From assembly GCA_947626485.1 (NCBI GenBank), contig CANQSG010000106.1, forward strand, positions 1-7,094: DNA of 7,094 nt. Direction: 5' to 3'. Made by a program: the position numbers and the translations under genes. The notes under the pieces are model-generated. The model ran no database searches. It saw only the letters and a list, made by a program, of their open reading frames with translations, and was not told the DNA's origin. How positions within the stretch are numbered: the first letter of the stretch is position 1; every line of letters starts with the position of its first letter. This document shows, piece by piece, positions 6,037 to 7,094 of the stretch. The DNA is from an uncultured Clostridia bacterium (lineage in GTDB: Bacteria > Bacillota > Clostridia > Oscillospirales > Acutalibacteraceae).

Positions 6037-6816
6037 CCGGTCGGCGGAAGGGCGGGACGCCTCGCGCAGATCGCGGGGGTAGATGTTGCGCGCGTGCTTC
6101 AAATCGGGAAAATCGCGCAGCTCGGTCGACTCCACCGAAAACCGCACGACGTCCCCGACGGCGAGGTCGGGATACATCCCGGCGCGGTAAAACAGCCAAT
6201 GGGTCTCGTCGGGCAGCGGAGCGGGGGCGTCGGGCAGCTGCAACAGCCCGTCCAGCCCGTAACAGCGATAGGCAGGCGGCGTCGGCCGCACCTGCCGCAC
6301 CTGCGCCTCGTAATACCCGGCGGCGTCCGCCACCGCGAGGCGGGGGCGTTGCAGGCCGTCGAGATACCGCCGCAGCCGGGCGGGAAATTCCGCCGAAAGC
6401 CCGGCGTCGGCAAGGCCGTCGTCGCAGAGCAGTTGATACAGCCCGGCGAGCCCGTCCTCCCGCGCGTGGCGCAGCATTTGCAGCTCCCGCAGCAGCGTGC
6501 CGTCGAAGGCGGAAAGCGCCAGCGGCTCGACGAGCAGCGGCACGAGTTTGCCCGTTTGCAGCCACGCCGCGCCGAGCTCCAGCATGCAGTTGACGCTTTG
6601 CAGATACGCCGGCGTCAAAAAGCAGAGCACACGGCGGCAGTCGGCGAGCGCCTGCCGAATCTGCGCCGGGAAGGACGCGCCGACCGTCAGCGTCCCCTGC
6701 TGCGCCGCGCAGAAGAGATCGCCGCGCGCGACCCCCATGCCGAGCACGAGGAAGTCGCAAAAGGCGTCGACCGCCCGCTGATCCCGCGCCGCATAACTCA
6801 AAAAAATCCGTTTCAT
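6034..6816 (-). CDS. TIR-domain protein with an uncharacterised C-terminal domain
   Basis: A 260-residue protein. Residues about 1-125 form a TIR domain: the first strand MKRIFLSYAARDQ (1-13), then FPAQIRQALADCRRVLCFLTPAYL (49-72) and CMLELGAAW (77-85). E80 sits where catalytic TIR NADases carry their glutamate; D12 and S7 lie in the first-strand loop. Bacterial TIR proteins usually cleave NAD+ or make signalling nucleotides in phage defence. After a linker, residues about 165-250 form a second domain that I do not recognise, ending in VGDVVRFSVES and ARNIYPRDL; it may be a ligand-sensing or beta-rich partner domain. There is no membrane segment. ATG 6816 has GGAGG nine bases upstream, overlapping the stop of the preceding HsdS-like gene, so the two are translated together. 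A defence role is inferred from the domain and the neighbour. Activity depends on E80 and is not proven. Confidence 0.85.
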   Translation of the reverse strand: MKRIFLSYAARDQRAVDAFCDFLVLGMGVARGDLFCAAQQGTLTVGASFPAQIRQALADCRRVLCFLTPAYLQSVNCMLELGAAWLQTGKLVPLLVEPLALSAFDGTLLRELQMLRHAREDGLAGLYQLLCDDGLADAGLSAEFPARLRRYLDGLQRPRLAVADAAGYYEAQVRQVRPTPPAYRCYGLDGLLQLPDAPAPLPDETHWLFYRAGMYPDLAVGDVVRFSVESTELRDFPDLKHARNIYPRDLREASRPSADR

Positions 6817-6822
6817 GCGTTC

Positions 6823-7094
6823 TTACCTCCCGGATGCGAAAAACGGGTCGAGCAGCGCTTCTCGTTTTTCGTCGTAGTTGCGCCTCAACGCCGCCGCATC
6901 CGCCGCATAGCGCAAAGCGGCAAGCTTTAAGCTGTCCCCGAGCGCCGCCGCGCCGGACGGGCAGCTCGGGAGCGAGAGCTGTTCGAGCTGACTGCTCGGC
7001 AGGACGCGGACGGTCGTGCCGGTCTGGATCAGGCCGAGCGCCTCCCGCCCCTTTTGCGACCGCAGATATTCATAGAGCAGATAGGCCGGATACG
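6823..7094 (-). CDS. C-terminal part of an HsdS/TRD-like DNA-specificity protein or N6-methylase fusion (partial)
   Basis: Open from the window edge to TAA at 6825-6823, giving 89 residues of a longer protein. The stretch YLLYEYLRSQKGREALGLI, then QTGTTVRVLPSSQLEQLSLP, is the pattern found at the end of type I restriction target-recognition domains and in the C-terminal part of N6-adenine methylases fused to them: a helix 'YLxSxxGxxxL', a 'GTTxxxLxxxxLxxLxLP' strand pair, then a short helix. Instead of a long coiled coil, it ends in a charged helix (NYDEKREALLDPFFA). The methylase domain and any nuclease would lie beyond 7094. Only 6 bases separate it from the TIR gene. The fold assignment is fairly good; whether the full protein is HsdS or a methylase fusion cannot be told. 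Confidence 0.65.
   Translation of the reverse strand, partial: YPAYLLYEYLRSQKGREALGLIQTGTTVRVLPSSQLEQLSLPSCPSGAAALGDSLKLAALRYAADAAALRRNYDEKREALLDPFFASGR

Noticed and set aside
6034..6816. Thoeris ThsB assignment for the TIR gene
   Set aside because: A TIR domain alone is not enough; no ThsA (SIR2/SLOG-type) gene is visible and the neighbour is HsdS/methylase-like.
5809..6930. A 373-codon plus-strand open frame across the leader and the TIR gene
   Set aside because: Antisense to the TIR gene, no recognisable domain, and it crosses the promoter and leader region.
1..7094. CRISPR arrays, tRNA or rRNA genes, insertion sequences
   Set aside because: No regularly spaced repeats, no tRNA cloverleaf or rRNA stretches, and no transposase or terminal inverted repeats were found.

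Overview
The window is GC-rich (by eye about 60 % or more) and all seven supported genes lie on the minus strand. The radical-SAM maturases, the short intergenic gaps, the AGGAGG-type ribosome binding sites and the family-level sequence features suggest a strictly anaerobic, GC-rich Clostridia member (Oscillospiraceae-like). That assignment is inference, because there is no rRNA or other marker gene.

The core, read right to left on the minus strand, is a compact [FeFe]-hydrogenase maturation operon: a TM1266-type regulator (5764-5507), hydE (5514-4450), a cytoplasmic SGNH/GxDLY-type esterase (4444-3359), hydG (3353-1905) and hydF (1879-665). The junctions are an 8-base overlap, 5, 5 and 25 bases, and each downstream ribosome binding site lies in or beside the end of the previous gene. 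HydG makes Fe(CO)(CN) units from tyrosine, HydE processes them further, and HydF is the GTPase scaffold on which the 2Fe subcluster is assembled before transfer to apo-hydrogenase. The hydrogenase itself (hydA) is not in the window. The unexpected member is the SGNH hydrolase, placed between two maturases.

In front of the operon is a 269-base non-coding stretch (5765-6033). It holds a TATAAT -10 box with a dyad across the spacer/-35 region, then a strongly structured leader of roughly 190 nt ending in a textbook intrinsic terminator (9-bp stem plus TTTTTATTT) about 20 bases before the first gene. The seven-base word TCGATCA in the terminator loop is complementary to TGATCGA upstream in the same leader. 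I could not match the leader to a riboswitch class I know, so it is a candidate undescribed attenuator or riboswitch for hydrogenase maturation.

To the right (6034-7094) lies the end of a separate two-gene unit: the C-terminal part of an HsdS/TRD-like DNA-specificity protein or N6-methylase fusion (6823-7094, cut by the window) followed 6 bases later by a TIR-domain protein with an uncharacterised C-terminal domain (6816-6034). This looks like part of a defence locus. To the left (565-1) is an AraC-family regulator, cut at its C-terminal end by the window edge, with a dyad in its upstream region.
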